The position numbers were made by a program, and so were the translations under genes. Below the pieces are notes generated by a model. It was not told the DNA's origin. It saw only the letters and a list, made by a program, of their open reading frames with translations, and made no database searches. Source: Luteitalea sp. (GTDB lineage Bacteria > Acidobacteriota > Vicinamibacteria > Vicinamibacterales > Vicinamibacteraceae). Taken from it: a stretch of DNA of 33,306 bases. Below are positions 23,540 to 32,669 of the stretch, piece after piece (positions within the stretch are counted from its first letter, which is position 1; every line of letters begins with the position of its first letter). The stretch is from positions 1 through 33,306 of the forward strand of contig WHTZ01000070.1 in the NCBI GenBank assembly GCA_009377495.1, written 5' to 3'.

Positions 23540-24355
23540 CTATCCGACTCGGTTGATCAGCGTGCCGATCGGCTCGATCGTAACCCGAACCTCGTCGTCA
23601 CGTTGCAGCGTGAAGTCACTCGGCGGAACAATGCCGGTGCCGGTCATGAGCAGGCAGCCGGTCGGAAAGCTCGTCTCTCGGTACAGGTATTCCACCAGCT
23701 CTACGAGCGGCCGCCTGATCTGGCTGATCGTTGTCGCGCCGCGAAACGCGATATCGTTGTCACGGCCGATCTCCAGCACGATGCGGGTGTCGCCTGCGAG
23801 CGGCTCGTGCGCGAGGAGCACACACGGCCCAATCGCGCAGCTTCCGTCGTACACCTTGGCCTGTGGGAGGTACAGGGGATTTTCGCCTTCGATGTCTCGC
23901 GAGCTCATGTCGTTGCCAACGGTGTAGCCGACGATCGTGCCGCCCGCGTTCAGGACGAGCGTCAGCTCTGGCTCGGGCACGTTCCACGCCGCATCGCGCC
24001 GCATGCGGACCACGCCACCCGGTCCGACGACGCGCTGCGGCGTAGCCTTGAAGAAGAGCTCGGGCCGCGGCGCGTCGTAGACGCGCGCGTAGAAATCACC
24101 ACCGCCAGCTTCTTGAGCTTCCTCCATGCGCGCGTCGCGGCTGCGATAGTACGTGACGCCAGCAGCCCAAACCTCCTGCGTTCCGATGGGCGCGACCAGC
24201 TCGCTCGCAGCGGGTGGAGGGCAGGGCGTCGCGTTACGCAGGGGCGCAGGCACGTCGTCGGCGTTGATGAGCCCGTCCCAGTCACCTCCCGGGACCAACC
24301 TGAAGCCGCCATCCGTTTCGACGACGAGACCGCGAACTGTTCGATAGACGCGCAT
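23540..24355 (-). CDS. FAH-family 2-keto-3-deoxy-pentonate (arabinonate) dehydratase-like protein
   Basis: The chosen ATG at 24355 gives 271 residues; ATG 24364 is also possible. A longer frame reads through the hairpin repeat and is rejected. Fumarylacetoacetate hydrolase-fold marks are present: WAAGVTYYRSRDARMEEA, PELFFKATPQRVVGPG, the metal-site region VPEPELTLVLN (EPE) and GYTVGNDMSSRDIEGENPLY. TSFPTGCLLMTGTGIVPPSD ends the fold. In the FAH family, members next to alpha-ketoglutarate semialdehyde dehydrogenase usually dehydrate 2-keto-3-deoxy-D- or L-arabinonate to alpha-ketoglutarate semialdehyde. Here that dehydrogenase begins 2 nt downstream, so the pair would carry out the last two steps to 2-oxoglutarate. 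The upstream sugar dehydrogenase and aldonate dehydratase are not in this window. Confidence 0.85.
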   Translation of the reverse strand: MRVYRTVRGLVVETDGGFRLVPGGDWDGLINADDVPAPLRNATPCPPPAASELVAPIGTQEVWAAGVTYYRSRDARMEEAQEAGGGDFYARVYDAPRPELFFKATPQRVVGPGGVVRMRRDAAWNVPEPELTLVLNAGGTIVGYTVGNDMSSRDIEGENPLYLPQAKVYDGSCAIGPCVLLAHEPLAGDTRIVLEIGRDNDIAFRGATTISQIRRPLVELVEYLYRETSFPTGCLLMTGTGIVPPSDFTLQRDDEVRVTIEPIGTLINRVG

Positions 24356-24367
24356 GACAAACATGGA

Positions 24368-24427
24368 AAAAGGAACCGGGTACCTTTTGCTCACGAATGC
24401 CCGTGGAAAAGGTACCCGGTTCCTTTT
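24368..24427. repeat. Hairpin repeat copy 5: 21-bp perfect inverted repeat, GGTACCCGGTTCC variant
   Basis: The arms AAAAGGAACCGGGTACCTTTT (24368-24388) and its exact reverse complement (24407-24427) flank an 18-base loop. The layout matches the GGGGACAGGCCCC hairpins, with AAAA/TTTT ends, a GC core and each arm nearly self-complementary. The core sequence differs, so this is a second subfamily. It begins 5 nt after the stop codon of the cysteine synthase-like gene and ends close to the start of the FAH gene. Confidence 0.88.
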
Positions 24428-24432
24428 GCTCT

Positions 24433-25389
24433 TTACGCTTCCCAGAAACGCTCGCTCAAGTACTTGTCGCCGCTGTCGGGAAAGATGGTGACGATAACGC
24501 CCTCGTCGAGGCGGTCGGCGAGGTGCAGGGCGCACGCTACTGCCGCGCCAGATGAGATGCCAACGAGCAGTCCCTCTTCGACCGCCAGGCGGCGCACCAG
24601 GGTGTACGCCTCTTCGGTCGACACCACGAAATCTTGGTTGGCGAGCGACGGGTCGTAGATGCCTGGCACGATCGCGCTCGCCATGTGCTTCAAGCCCTCG
24701 AGGCCGTGGAACGGATCGTCCGGCTGGAACGAGATCGTCCGGATGGCGGGGTTGATCTCCTTGAGTCGGCGTGCGGTGCCGGTAAACGTTCCGCTCGTGC
24801 CGAGGCCGGCGACGAAGTGCGTGACGCGGCCCTCGGTTTGCTCCCAGATCTCCTCTGCCGTCGTCTCATAGTGCGCGCGCCAGTTCGCGGGGTTGTTGTA
24901 CTGGTCCAAATAGACATAGCGCTCGGGATGCTGGGCGTACAGCCTGCGTGCCTCGCGAATCGCACCGTCAGACGATTCGAGCGCGTCGGTCAGGATGAGC
25001 TCCACACCGTAGGCGTTCAGGATGCGCTTGCGCTCGGGGGTGACGTTCGCGGGCACGCACAACGTCACGCGGTAGTCAAGGATGGCGCCCATCATCGCAT
25101 AGGCGATGCCCGTGTTCCCCGATGTCGCGTCGAGAATCGTTCGGCCGGGCCGCAGCACGCCCCGGCGCTCGGCATCGCGAATCATGGCGAGCGCGGCGCG
25201 ATCCTTCACCGAGCCGCCGGGGTTCCACCATTCCGCCTTGGCGTAGACGGCCACGCGAGGATTCGCGGGTCTGAGGCGCTGCAGCGCGATCAGGGGAGTA
25301 TTCCCGACGAGGTCGAGCGGCGAAGGGCTTGCGGGCGTCGTGTTGAGCGCGTGCCCTGTGTCCCGCCTGCTGGCCAAGGTCGTGTGCAT
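24433..25389 (-). CDS. Cysteine synthase-like PLP enzyme (CysK/CysM family)
   Basis: I chose ATG 25389 (MHTTLASRR), which gives 318 residues; a GTG at 25425 would add 12 non-family residues. Fold-type II PLP marks follow: LVGNTPLIALQRL, WWNPGGSVKDRAAL with the PLP lysine (about residue 62), ATSGNTGIAYAMMGA and the phosphate-binding GLGTSGTFTGTARRL. VGISSGAAV and the C-terminal FPDSGDKYLS match O-acetylserine sulfhydrylase and CysM proteins. The usual reaction is O-acetylserine plus sulfide (or thiosulfate) to cysteine in the cytoplasm. The close family also includes O-phosphoserine sulfhydrylases and cystathionine beta-synthase-type proteins, so the exact substrate is open. No cysE or other sulfur gene is near. 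A hairpin starts 5 nt past the stop. Confidence 0.9.
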   Translation of the reverse strand: MHTTLASRRDTGHALNTTPASPSPLDLVGNTPLIALQRLRPANPRVAVYAKAEWWNPGGSVKDRAALAMIRDAERRGVLRPGRTILDATSGNTGIAYAMMGAILDYRVTLCVPANVTPERKRILNAYGVELILTDALESSDGAIREARRLYAQHPERYVYLDQYNNPANWRAHYETTAEEIWEQTEGRVTHFVAGLGTSGTFTGTARRLKEINPAIRTISFQPDDPFHGLEGLKHMASAIVPGIYDPSLANQDFVVSTEEAYTLVRRLAVEEGLLVGISSGAAVACALHLADRLDEGVIVTIFPDSGDKYLSERFWEA

Positions 25390-25706
25390 GTCGAACGTCC
25401 TGAACCTCAGACTCGCACGGTTCACCTGGACCCACCACCACGTGCCGTTCGACGTGGAGGTTCCGAACCGTGCAACGATTCGCTATCGCTCTGGGAGAAG
25501 AACTGGAGGCGCCGCGGAAGGGCGCGGCCGTCACGACCGCGTTACCGCGGCGAACGACACGCGCAGCGGCAACATCGACACGCGCGGGGACCGGAGTGGG
25601 CGAGCACGAACGATTCAGATAGCATATTCAGCATGGCCCGGGCCCGAACAACGCCATTGTACCCGGACTGGCCGTTCCTGCCAAACTGACCGCTGGTAGC
25701 GACCCC
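25390..25706. other. Intergenic stretch with a short inverted repeat, no gene seen
   Basis: The only structure noted is CACGGTTC near 25418 paired with GAACCGTG near 25467, about 40 nt apart. It lies upstream of the cysteine synthase-like gene and may be a regulatory site. Short frames here have no support as genes. Confidence 0.4.
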
Positions 25707-25810
25707 GTAGGGCGGCCCTAAAGGGGCCGCCCTACCGTAATATTTCGTAATATTCCTGGTAGGGCGCGGCATTAGTCATATTCGCCGTAGGGCGCGGCTT
25801 TAGCCGCGCC
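25707..25810. repeat. Cluster of GTAGGGCGGC/GTAGGGCGCGGC palindromic repeats
   Basis: GTAGGGCGGCCC (25707-25718) pairs perfectly with GGGCCGCCCTAC (25724-25735). Two direct copies of CGTAATATT follow, then two copies of GTAGGGCGCGGC. The last forms GGCGCGGC-TTTA-GCCGCGCC (25791-25810). GTAGGGCGCGGC-type intergenic palindromes are common in several phyla. The cluster lies just downstream of the DUF1080 gene (minus strand) and may end its transcript. Confidence 0.8.
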
Positions 25811-25837
25811 AGCCGCGCCAGCGAGGTGCCCCGGGGA

Positions 25838-27181
25838 TCACGGAAGCGCCTTGATCGTCACGTTCCGGAATTCGACCGGGTCGTTGTGACCAGCGAACCC
25901 GAAGTGGCCAGACGTGCGGTCCTTGCCAGGGTGTGGCATCCCGTCCAAATAGTCGGTGACCGTGCTGAGGTCAGCGTCGAGGATGAGCGTGCCATTCAGC
26001 TCCACTTGAATGCCCGAGCCCTTGACTGTCACCTGCTCGAGGTTCCACGTGCCGACCGGACGCAGGAAGCCTTTGTGCGCAGCGACCATGCCGTACGCGG
26101 ACCCGTGGAACTGGCGCGGGTCGAGCTCTTGGTGTTTCTCCGCCGTGTCATCGAGCACTTGGAGCTCGCACATGCCGTCGTACGCCGCATTGCCTTCACC
26201 CGGGTATCGGATGGCGAGACCGTTGTTGCCGCCCGGCGGCAGCTTGAACTCGAAGCGCACGACGAAGTCCGCGTGCTCCGATTTCGTGTAGATGGTGCCA
26301 CCCTTGCCCGGTTGACAGCGGATCGTGCCTTCAGGCGTGATCTCATAGTTCTCCAACGGACCGCCCCAACCTGCCCACGTCTTGCCGTCGAAGACCGGCT
26401 GGAACGCCTGCGTGTCGCGCTCCGCGAGATACCCGTTGGCTTCATCGACCGGAATCTCGCGAACGAAGATGTTCCGCCAGCGAATCTCGCCGCCGTGCGT
26501 TTGTAGCTGAATGGGACCCTTGGGCCACAGCGGTGATTGTCGGTCCCAGAAGTTTTCCATACGTGCGTGATCGACAACGAGCTTGTCATTCAGCCAGACC
26601 GTGGTGATTTCGCCCACCTGAACGATGCGTAGCGCGTTCCACTCGCCAAACGGCCTGTCCGCAAGCACGAGCGGGTCCTTGCCCGGCGCACCGGGGCTGT
26701 TGTTCCACAGGCCACCCGAGCCTTTGCGTGCCCCGAGCTCTGACGCTCGGCCTTTTGCCGTCGGATCCCATATCTGCACCTGCGGATTGCCACGTAGGTA
26801 GATCCCGCTGTCAGCCTTTGGCACGGTCTTGTATTCGATGTGTAGCTCGATATCACCATATTCCTCGTCGGTCGTGGCGTACGGTCCCTCTCCATCGTTC
26901 ACCAGCTCGCCGTTCTCGACGCTCCAGTGCTCTTCGAACTCGGCACGGTGCGACTCGACGAAGGCGGCGCGCTCGTCGGGCGACATGGCCCGCAGCTTTC
27001 GCGGGTCGACCTGCGGTATGCCGCGCCACCCGGTGAGGTCCTCGCCGTTGAACAGTGCCGTGAAGCCTGATGGCGGCTCCGGTTGTGCCTGTGCAGACGG
27101 CAGACCAGACCCCAGCAGGAATATGCTCGCAACCAGACTGCCGGTGACAAGAGATCGACAACGGTGTTGAGTACGACGCAC
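25838..27181 (-). CDS. Secreted protein with two DUF1080 (3-keto-disaccharide hydrolase-like) domains
   Basis: The GTG start at 27181 has GGAGG 5 nt upstream. A longer frame to 27295 would translate the hairpin repeat and is rejected. The product is 447 residues. Residues 1-32 form a signal peptide (LVTGSLVASIFLLGSGLPSA, then QAQ). The first DUF1080 domain (about 35-225) begins GFTALFNGEDLTGWRG and has YKTVPKADSGIYLRGNPQVQ and GSGGLWNNSPGAPGKDPL. The second (about 245-447) begins QPVFDGKTWAGWGGPLENYE and has FKLPPGGNNGLAIRYPGEGN, ending in a GHFGFAGHNDPVEFRNVTIK sandwich edge. DUF1080 is a concanavalin-like fold; characterised members hydrolyse 3-keto-glycosides. The role here is probably extracellular sugar processing, but no 3-keto-generating dehydrogenase is nearby. 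Confidence 0.92.
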   Translation of the reverse strand: MRRTQHRCRSLVTGSLVASIFLLGSGLPSAQAQPEPPSGFTALFNGEDLTGWRGIPQVDPRKLRAMSPDERAAFVESHRAEFEEHWSVENGELVNDGEGPYATTDEEYGDIELHIEYKTVPKADSGIYLRGNPQVQIWDPTAKGRASELGARKGSGGLWNNSPGAPGKDPLVLADRPFGEWNALRIVQVGEITTVWLNDKLVVDHARMENFWDRQSPLWPKGPIQLQTHGGEIRWRNIFVREIPVDEANGYLAERDTQAFQPVFDGKTWAGWGGPLENYEITPEGTIRCQPGKGGTIYTKSEHADFVVRFEFKLPPGGNNGLAIRYPGEGNAAYDGMCELQVLDDTAEKHQELDPRQFHGSAYGMVAAHKGFLRPVGTWNLEQVTVKGSGIQVELNGTLILDADLSTVTDYLDGMPHPGKDRTSGHFGFAGHNDPVEFRNVTIKALP

Positions 27182-27217
27182 GATCACCTCCGGACGAATA
27201 ATACGGGATCGGGACGA

Positions 27218-27293
27218 GAAAGGAAAAAGGGGACAGGCCCCTTTTTCGCCGGCGCTAGTCCTCGAAAAAGGGGCCTGTCCCCTTTTTCCTTTC
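27218..27293. repeat. Hairpin repeat copy 3: 31-bp perfect inverted repeat (GGGGACAGGCCCC family)
   Basis: The arms at 27218-27248 and 27263-27293 are exact reverse complements, with a 14-base loop, CCGGCGCTAGTCCT. Read on the minus strand the loop (AGGACTAGCGCCGG) resembles the ACTGACGCCGA loops of copies 1 and 4, so this copy is inverted relative to them. Its right end is 5 nt from the stop codon of the acetoacetyl-CoA synthetase gene. Its left end is about 37 nt upstream of the DUF1080 start. Confidence 0.9.
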
Positions 27294-27298
27294 ACATC

Positions 27299-29332
27299 TC
27301 ACGACGAGACGACGCGAGCGATCTCATCGAGCGCTTCCGGGTTTGCCATTGCCTCCCGGTTGGGGACGTCACTTCCGTTGACCAGGCGCGCCACCGCCAT
27401 CTCCATCGTCTTGCCGCTGCGCGTCCGCGGGAGCTGACTCACCTGGAAGATCTGCTTGGGCACGTGCCGTGGACTGGCCTTGGTCCGAATCTCCGAGCGA
27501 ATCCGGTCCGCGAGCTGCGCATCGAGCGTCACGCTGGGTTGAAGCACAACGAAGAGCCAGACGACTTCATCCTCGCCGTCCTTCTTTCCTGCTGCAAGCG
27601 CCTCGACCACATCCGGCAGGGCCTCGAGCGGCCGATAGATCTCTGCCGTGCCGATCCTCACACCGCCCGGGTTCAGCGTCGCGTCACTACGGCCGTAGAC
27701 GATGATGCCCTTCTCGCGAGTGATCTCGATGAGATCGCCGTGCCGCCACACGCCAGGGAAATGCTCGAAATACGCGGCGCGATACCGCACGAAGTTGGGG
27801 TCGTTCCAGAACATCAGCGGCATCGACGGAGACGGTTGTCGGCACACGAGCTCGCCAGGCCGTCCCACCACTGGCCGTCCGTCATCGTCATAACACGCGA
27901 GATCGATGCCGAGACCCGCCGCTTGAATCTGGCCTGCGTAGACCGGCTCGGTAGGCACACCTAGCATGAAGCAGCCGACGATGTCCGTGCCGCCGGAGAT
28001 GCTCGAGAGATGGATGTCGCGCTTGACCGCGTCGTAGACCCATTCGAATCCTGACGCGGAAAGGGGCGAGCCGGTTGATAGAACGGCGCGCAGCGAGTCC
28101 AGGCCGGCGAAGTCGGCCGGACGCAGCCGCGCCGCCTTGCACGCGTGAATGAACCGTGCGCTCGTCCCGAAATGCGTGATACCTATCCGATCGGCGAGCC
28201 GCCACAGGACCTCGAGTGATGGGTACGACGGCGATCCGTCGAACAGCACGATGGTTGCCCCCTGGGCGAGCCCCGAGACGAGCCAGTTCCACATCATCCA
28301 ACCGCACGTCGTGAAATACAGGAGCACGTCACCCGGTTTGACGTCGCTGTGCAGGCGCAGCTCTTTGTCATGCGTGAGAAGCGCGCCGCCCGCGCGGTGG
28401 ACCATCGCCTTTGGGAGGGCTGTGGTGCCCGAGGAATAGAGCACGTAGAGTGGCTGATCGAACGGCAGCGGCTCGAAGACGGGCCCGCCAGCATCACGTT
28501 CTAGCGGAGCGTGGCCAGGGCCGCGCTCCCCGACGCTCACTTGACGCCCCGAAACTTGACTCAAAGAGTCAAGTTTTCGGCGCCTCAAGGGTTCTAGCCA
28601 GTCGTCCCAGGAGGTCCAATCGGTACGCGGCTGTGTGCCCGGCCGCGGGACGAGCACGACGCCCCGCGCGGCCTGGATGCGCTGCGCGAGCTCCCTGACG
28701 ACCGGCAACGTCTCGTACCGTTTGCCGTTGTACACGTATCCGTCGGACGCGACCAGCAACGTGGGCTCGATCTGATGGAAGCGCGAGAACGCTGCGTCGG
28801 TGCCGAAATCGGGAGAGCACGAGCTGAAGATGGCGCCGATTGACGCGCAGGCCAAGAGCAGGATGACCGCTTCGGGAACGTTCGAGATGTACGCCGTGAC
28901 GCGGTCGCCGTGACCGATGCCCTCTCGGCACAACGCCGCTGCAGCCCGCGCGACATCATGCCTCAGCTCGGTCCACGTCAACCGCCGCTCGTGGCCCGTC
29001 TCATCGAACGCGATAATCGCCGCAGACGAGGCAGACGGTTTGCTCAGCGGCTCGAGCAGCGCGTGCGCGTAGTTCAGTGTGGCTCCTTCGAACCAGCGCG
29101 TATGCGGCATGGGGTCGGCGCTCGTGATCCGGTGCGGCGGCGTCTCGAAGCCAATACCGGTATACGCCACGTACGTGCGCCAGAAGCGCCCGACGTCTTC
29201 AATAGACCACGCGTGCAGCGCCGCATAGGTCGGGAATGATCGACCGTCGCGTTGCTCCACGAATCGGCGGAAGCGGGTCATCTCCGCCTGCTCGATCCGT
29301 TCCCGGGATGGCGTCCAGAGGGGTGCAGTCAT
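27299..29332 (-). CDS. Acetoacetyl-CoA synthetase, carrying an in-frame 93-bp repeat
   Basis: The ATG at 29332 begins 677 residues; upstream in-frame sequence is not family-like. It activates acetoacetate to acetoacetyl-CoA with ATP, in the cytoplasm, for ketone-body or polyhydroxybutyrate use. Acyl-adenylate-forming motifs are present: the P-loop YSSGTTALPKAMVHR (about residue 298; the usual Gly after GTT is Ala), SGGTDIVGCFM, GDLIEITREKGIIVYGRSDA and the catalytic lysine in RTRSGKTMEM (about 640). N-terminal LHAWSIEDVGRFWRTYVAY and FEGATLNYAHALL are typical of the group. Residues about 247-277 (within LEPLRRRKLDSLSQV and QVSVGERGPGHAPLER) come from a 93-bp palindromic repeat. Removing it restores a normal DWLERDAGGPVFEPLPF join in frame. 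A perfect hairpin starts 5 nt past the stop codon. Confidence 0.93.
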   Translation of the reverse strand: MTAPLWTPSRERIEQAEMTRFRRFVEQRDGRSFPTYAALHAWSIEDVGRFWRTYVAYTGIGFETPPHRITSADPMPHTRWFEGATLNYAHALLEPLSKPSASSAAIIAFDETGHERRLTWTELRHDVARAAAALCREGIGHGDRVTAYISNVPEAVILLLACASIGAIFSSCSPDFGTDAAFSRFHQIEPTLLVASDGYVYNGKRYETLPVVRELAQRIQAARGVVLVPRPGTQPRTDWTSWDDWLEPLRRRKLDSLSQVSGRQVSVGERGPGHAPLERDAGGPVFEPLPFDQPLYVLYSSGTTALPKAMVHRAGGALLTHDKELRLHSDVKPGDVLLYFTTCGWMMWNWLVSGLAQGATIVLFDGSPSYPSLEVLWRLADRIGITHFGTSARFIHACKAARLRPADFAGLDSLRAVLSTGSPLSASGFEWVYDAVKRDIHLSSISGGTDIVGCFMLGVPTEPVYAGQIQAAGLGIDLACYDDDGRPVVGRPGELVCRQPSPSMPLMFWNDPNFVRYRAAYFEHFPGVWRHGDLIEITREKGIIVYGRSDATLNPGGVRIGTAEIYRPLEALPDVVEALAAGKKDGEDEVVWLFVVLQPSVTLDAQLADRIRSEIRTKASPRHVPKQIFQVSQLPRTRSGKTMEMAVARLVNGSDVPNREAMANPEALDEIARVVSS
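28499..28596 (-). repeat. 93-bp palindromic element, copy B, inside the acetoacetyl-CoA synthetase gene
   Basis: Read on the coding (minus) strand, the copy runs from TAGAA at 28596-28592 to the next TAGAA at 28503-28499, exactly 93 bases. It matches copy A (13324-13421) in its first 13 bases and in 39 of its last 41. Between these, the hairpin half has diverged with small shifts but still folds (GAAAACTTGACTC with GAGTCAAGTTTC). The frame used by the host gene has no stop codon in it. The insert lies in a loop just before the ATP-binding P-loop, where extra residues may be tolerated. Confidence 0.9.
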
Positions 29333-29419
29333 GCGAGCTGTTGCGTGGTATGTTCTTCCTGACACGATTGTACTTGTCTGAGCTGGCCCCGCTAAACGAC
29401 ACGTGACCCGACTGGCGCG

Positions 29420-30754
29420 ATGACGACGGTGACCGGAGCGCAAGCCCTGCCGTTCGAGGATCCTGTTGAGGGAGCACTCGACGATTCGTTGCGGCGCTTC
29501 GAGTGGCGAGGCGCACCTACCCAGGTCGAGTCGCTGCAGATCGCTGCAGACGATGGTCGCACCATCGAGGTTCCGTCTTTCATCAATGAGTTCTGGACCG
29601 CGCGACAACGGGCGGCGCACAGCTTGCACGAGGTTTCGTATCGTGCCTGCTTCAAGCCGCAGCTGCCGCGATTCTTCATCGAGCGCCTGACACAACCGGG
29701 CGACGTGGTCTACGACCCCTTCATGGGCCGAGGGACGACGCTCGTCGAGGCTGCGCTCATGGGTCGTCGAGCCTATGGATGCGACATCAATCCTCTGAGT
29801 CGCGTGCTCTGTGAGCCTCGCTTAACGCCGCCAACCATCGCCGAAGTCGAGCGCGCGCTTGCCGAGGTGAATTTCGAGGGTTGTGGCGCACCCGCGACGC
29901 GCCGCCCGAGCGTCGTCGAAGAGCGTGCGCCGAGCGCAGTCGATGGATTACCCGAGGAGTTGTTGGTCTTTTACCACCCTGACACCCTGCGGCAGATCTG
30001 TGCGTTGCGGCAACACCTGATACTGAAAGAGCGTTCCGGGACGTTGAGCCGCGCCGATCGCTGGATCCGCATGGTGGCGGTCAATCGTCTCACAGGGCAT
30101 TCCCCGGGGTTTTTCTCTGTCTATACGCTCCCTCCAAACCAAGCCGTGTCGCCGAAGTCGCAGGCGAAGATCAACGCGCGTCTAGGCCAGGTGCCTCCAA
30201 TGCGCGACATCCGTGGCATCATCCTCCACAAGAGCGCAGCGCTGCTCCGCGATTGCACCACCCAAGCGCGCACCGTTCTCGAAAAGGCGGCTCCCGACCA
30301 TCGCTTTGTGGTTGGCAGTGCATCGGACGCATCCACGCTCGCCGCTGATTCTGTGGCGCTCGTGGTCACCTCTCCTCCGTTTCTCGACGTGGTCGACTAC
30401 AAGACCGACAACTGGCTGCGTTGCTGGTTTTGCGGCATCGATGTGTCATCGGTTCGGGTGACGTTATCGAAGCAGGTGGACATGTGGAAACAGTTCGTCG
30501 CGGACGTGCTCCGCGACGTCAGGCGAGTGCTGCGGCCGGGAGGTCACGTTGCGTTCGAAGTTGGGGAGGTCAGAGGAGGCGCCGTGCGGCTGGAGAACGC
30601 CGTTATTCCAGCCGGGATCGCCGCGGCCCTCGAGCCCGTGCTCCTCCTGATCAACACGCAACGCTTCACCAAGACCGCGAACTGTTGGGGAGTCACGAAC
30701 AATCGTAAAGGCACCAACAGCAACAGGGTCGTCGTATTGCGGAAGCATCCGTGA
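29420..30754 (+). CDS. Orphan DNA methyltransferase (N4-cytosine / N6-adenine class)
   Basis: The ATG at 29420 gives 444 residues. The SAM-binding motif I is VYDPFMGRGTTLVEAALMGR then CDINPLSRV (about residues 97-125). Catalytic motif IV is TSPPFLDVVDY (about 317); SPP[FY] is common in N4-cytosine and N6-adenine enzymes. About 200 residues lie between them and would include the target-recognition part (RWIRMVAVNRLTGHSPGFFS, PKSQAKINARL). VLRPGGHVAFEVGEVR is a later core strand. No restriction endonuclease or other modification gene is near, so it is likely a solitary methylase for gene regulation, phage defence or strand marking. It is divergent from acetoacetyl-CoA synthetase, with an 87-nt gap that should hold both promoters. 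Confidence 0.88.
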   Translation: MTTVTGAQALPFEDPVEGALDDSLRRFEWRGAPTQVESLQIAADDGRTIEVPSFINEFWTARQRAAHSLHEVSYRACFKPQLPRFFIERLTQPGDVVYDPFMGRGTTLVEAALMGRRAYGCDINPLSRVLCEPRLTPPTIAEVERALAEVNFEGCGAPATRRPSVVEERAPSAVDGLPEELLVFYHPDTLRQICALRQHLILKERSGTLSRADRWIRMVAVNRLTGHSPGFFSVYTLPPNQAVSPKSQAKINARLGQVPPMRDIRGIILHKSAALLRDCTTQARTVLEKAAPDHRFVVGSASDASTLAADSVALVVTSPPFLDVVDYKTDNWLRCWFCGIDVSSVRVTLSKQVDMWKQFVADVLRDVRRVLRPGGHVAFEVGEVRGGAVRLENAVIPAGIAAALEPVLLLINTQRFTKTANCWGVTNNRKGTNSNRVVVLRKHP

Positions 30755-30818
30755 ACGGCAAGTCTTTGCTACCCTATGCAGCCATGCCAGCGCGCCGAGA
30801 CCTTGGAGCCCGTGTCGC

Positions 30819-32582
<1,764 letters not shown>

Positions 32583-32595
32583 TGCGAAACGGGGA

Positions 32596-32663
32596 GAGGA
32601 AAAGGGGACAGGCCCCTTTTCGGCAACTGACGCCGAGGAAAAGGGGCCTGTCCCCTTTTCCTC
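32596..32663. repeat. Hairpin repeat copy 4: 25-bp perfect inverted repeat (GGGGACAGGCCCC family)
   Basis: The arms at 32596-32620 and 32639-32663 are exact reverse complements, with an 18-base loop that holds AACTGACGCCGA as in copy 1. It lies between convergent genes, 13 nt after the symporter stop and 6 nt from the proline dehydrogenase stop. GC arms ending in A and T runs would suit a bidirectional terminator. Just before it, GAAACGGGGA repeats the outer-arm motif seen in copy 1. Confidence 0.9.
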
Positions 32664-32669
32664 GAGAAG

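Noticed and set aside
24356..24535. N-terminal extension of the FAH-family protein
   Set aside because: It reads through hairpin copy 5 and into the cysteine synthase-like gene; family similarity begins at MRVYRTVRG.
27182..27295. N-terminal extension of the DUF1080 protein (KRGQAPF and KGACPLF peptides)
   Set aside because: The extension translates the hairpin repeat; a GGAGG site and signal peptide point to the GTG at 27181.
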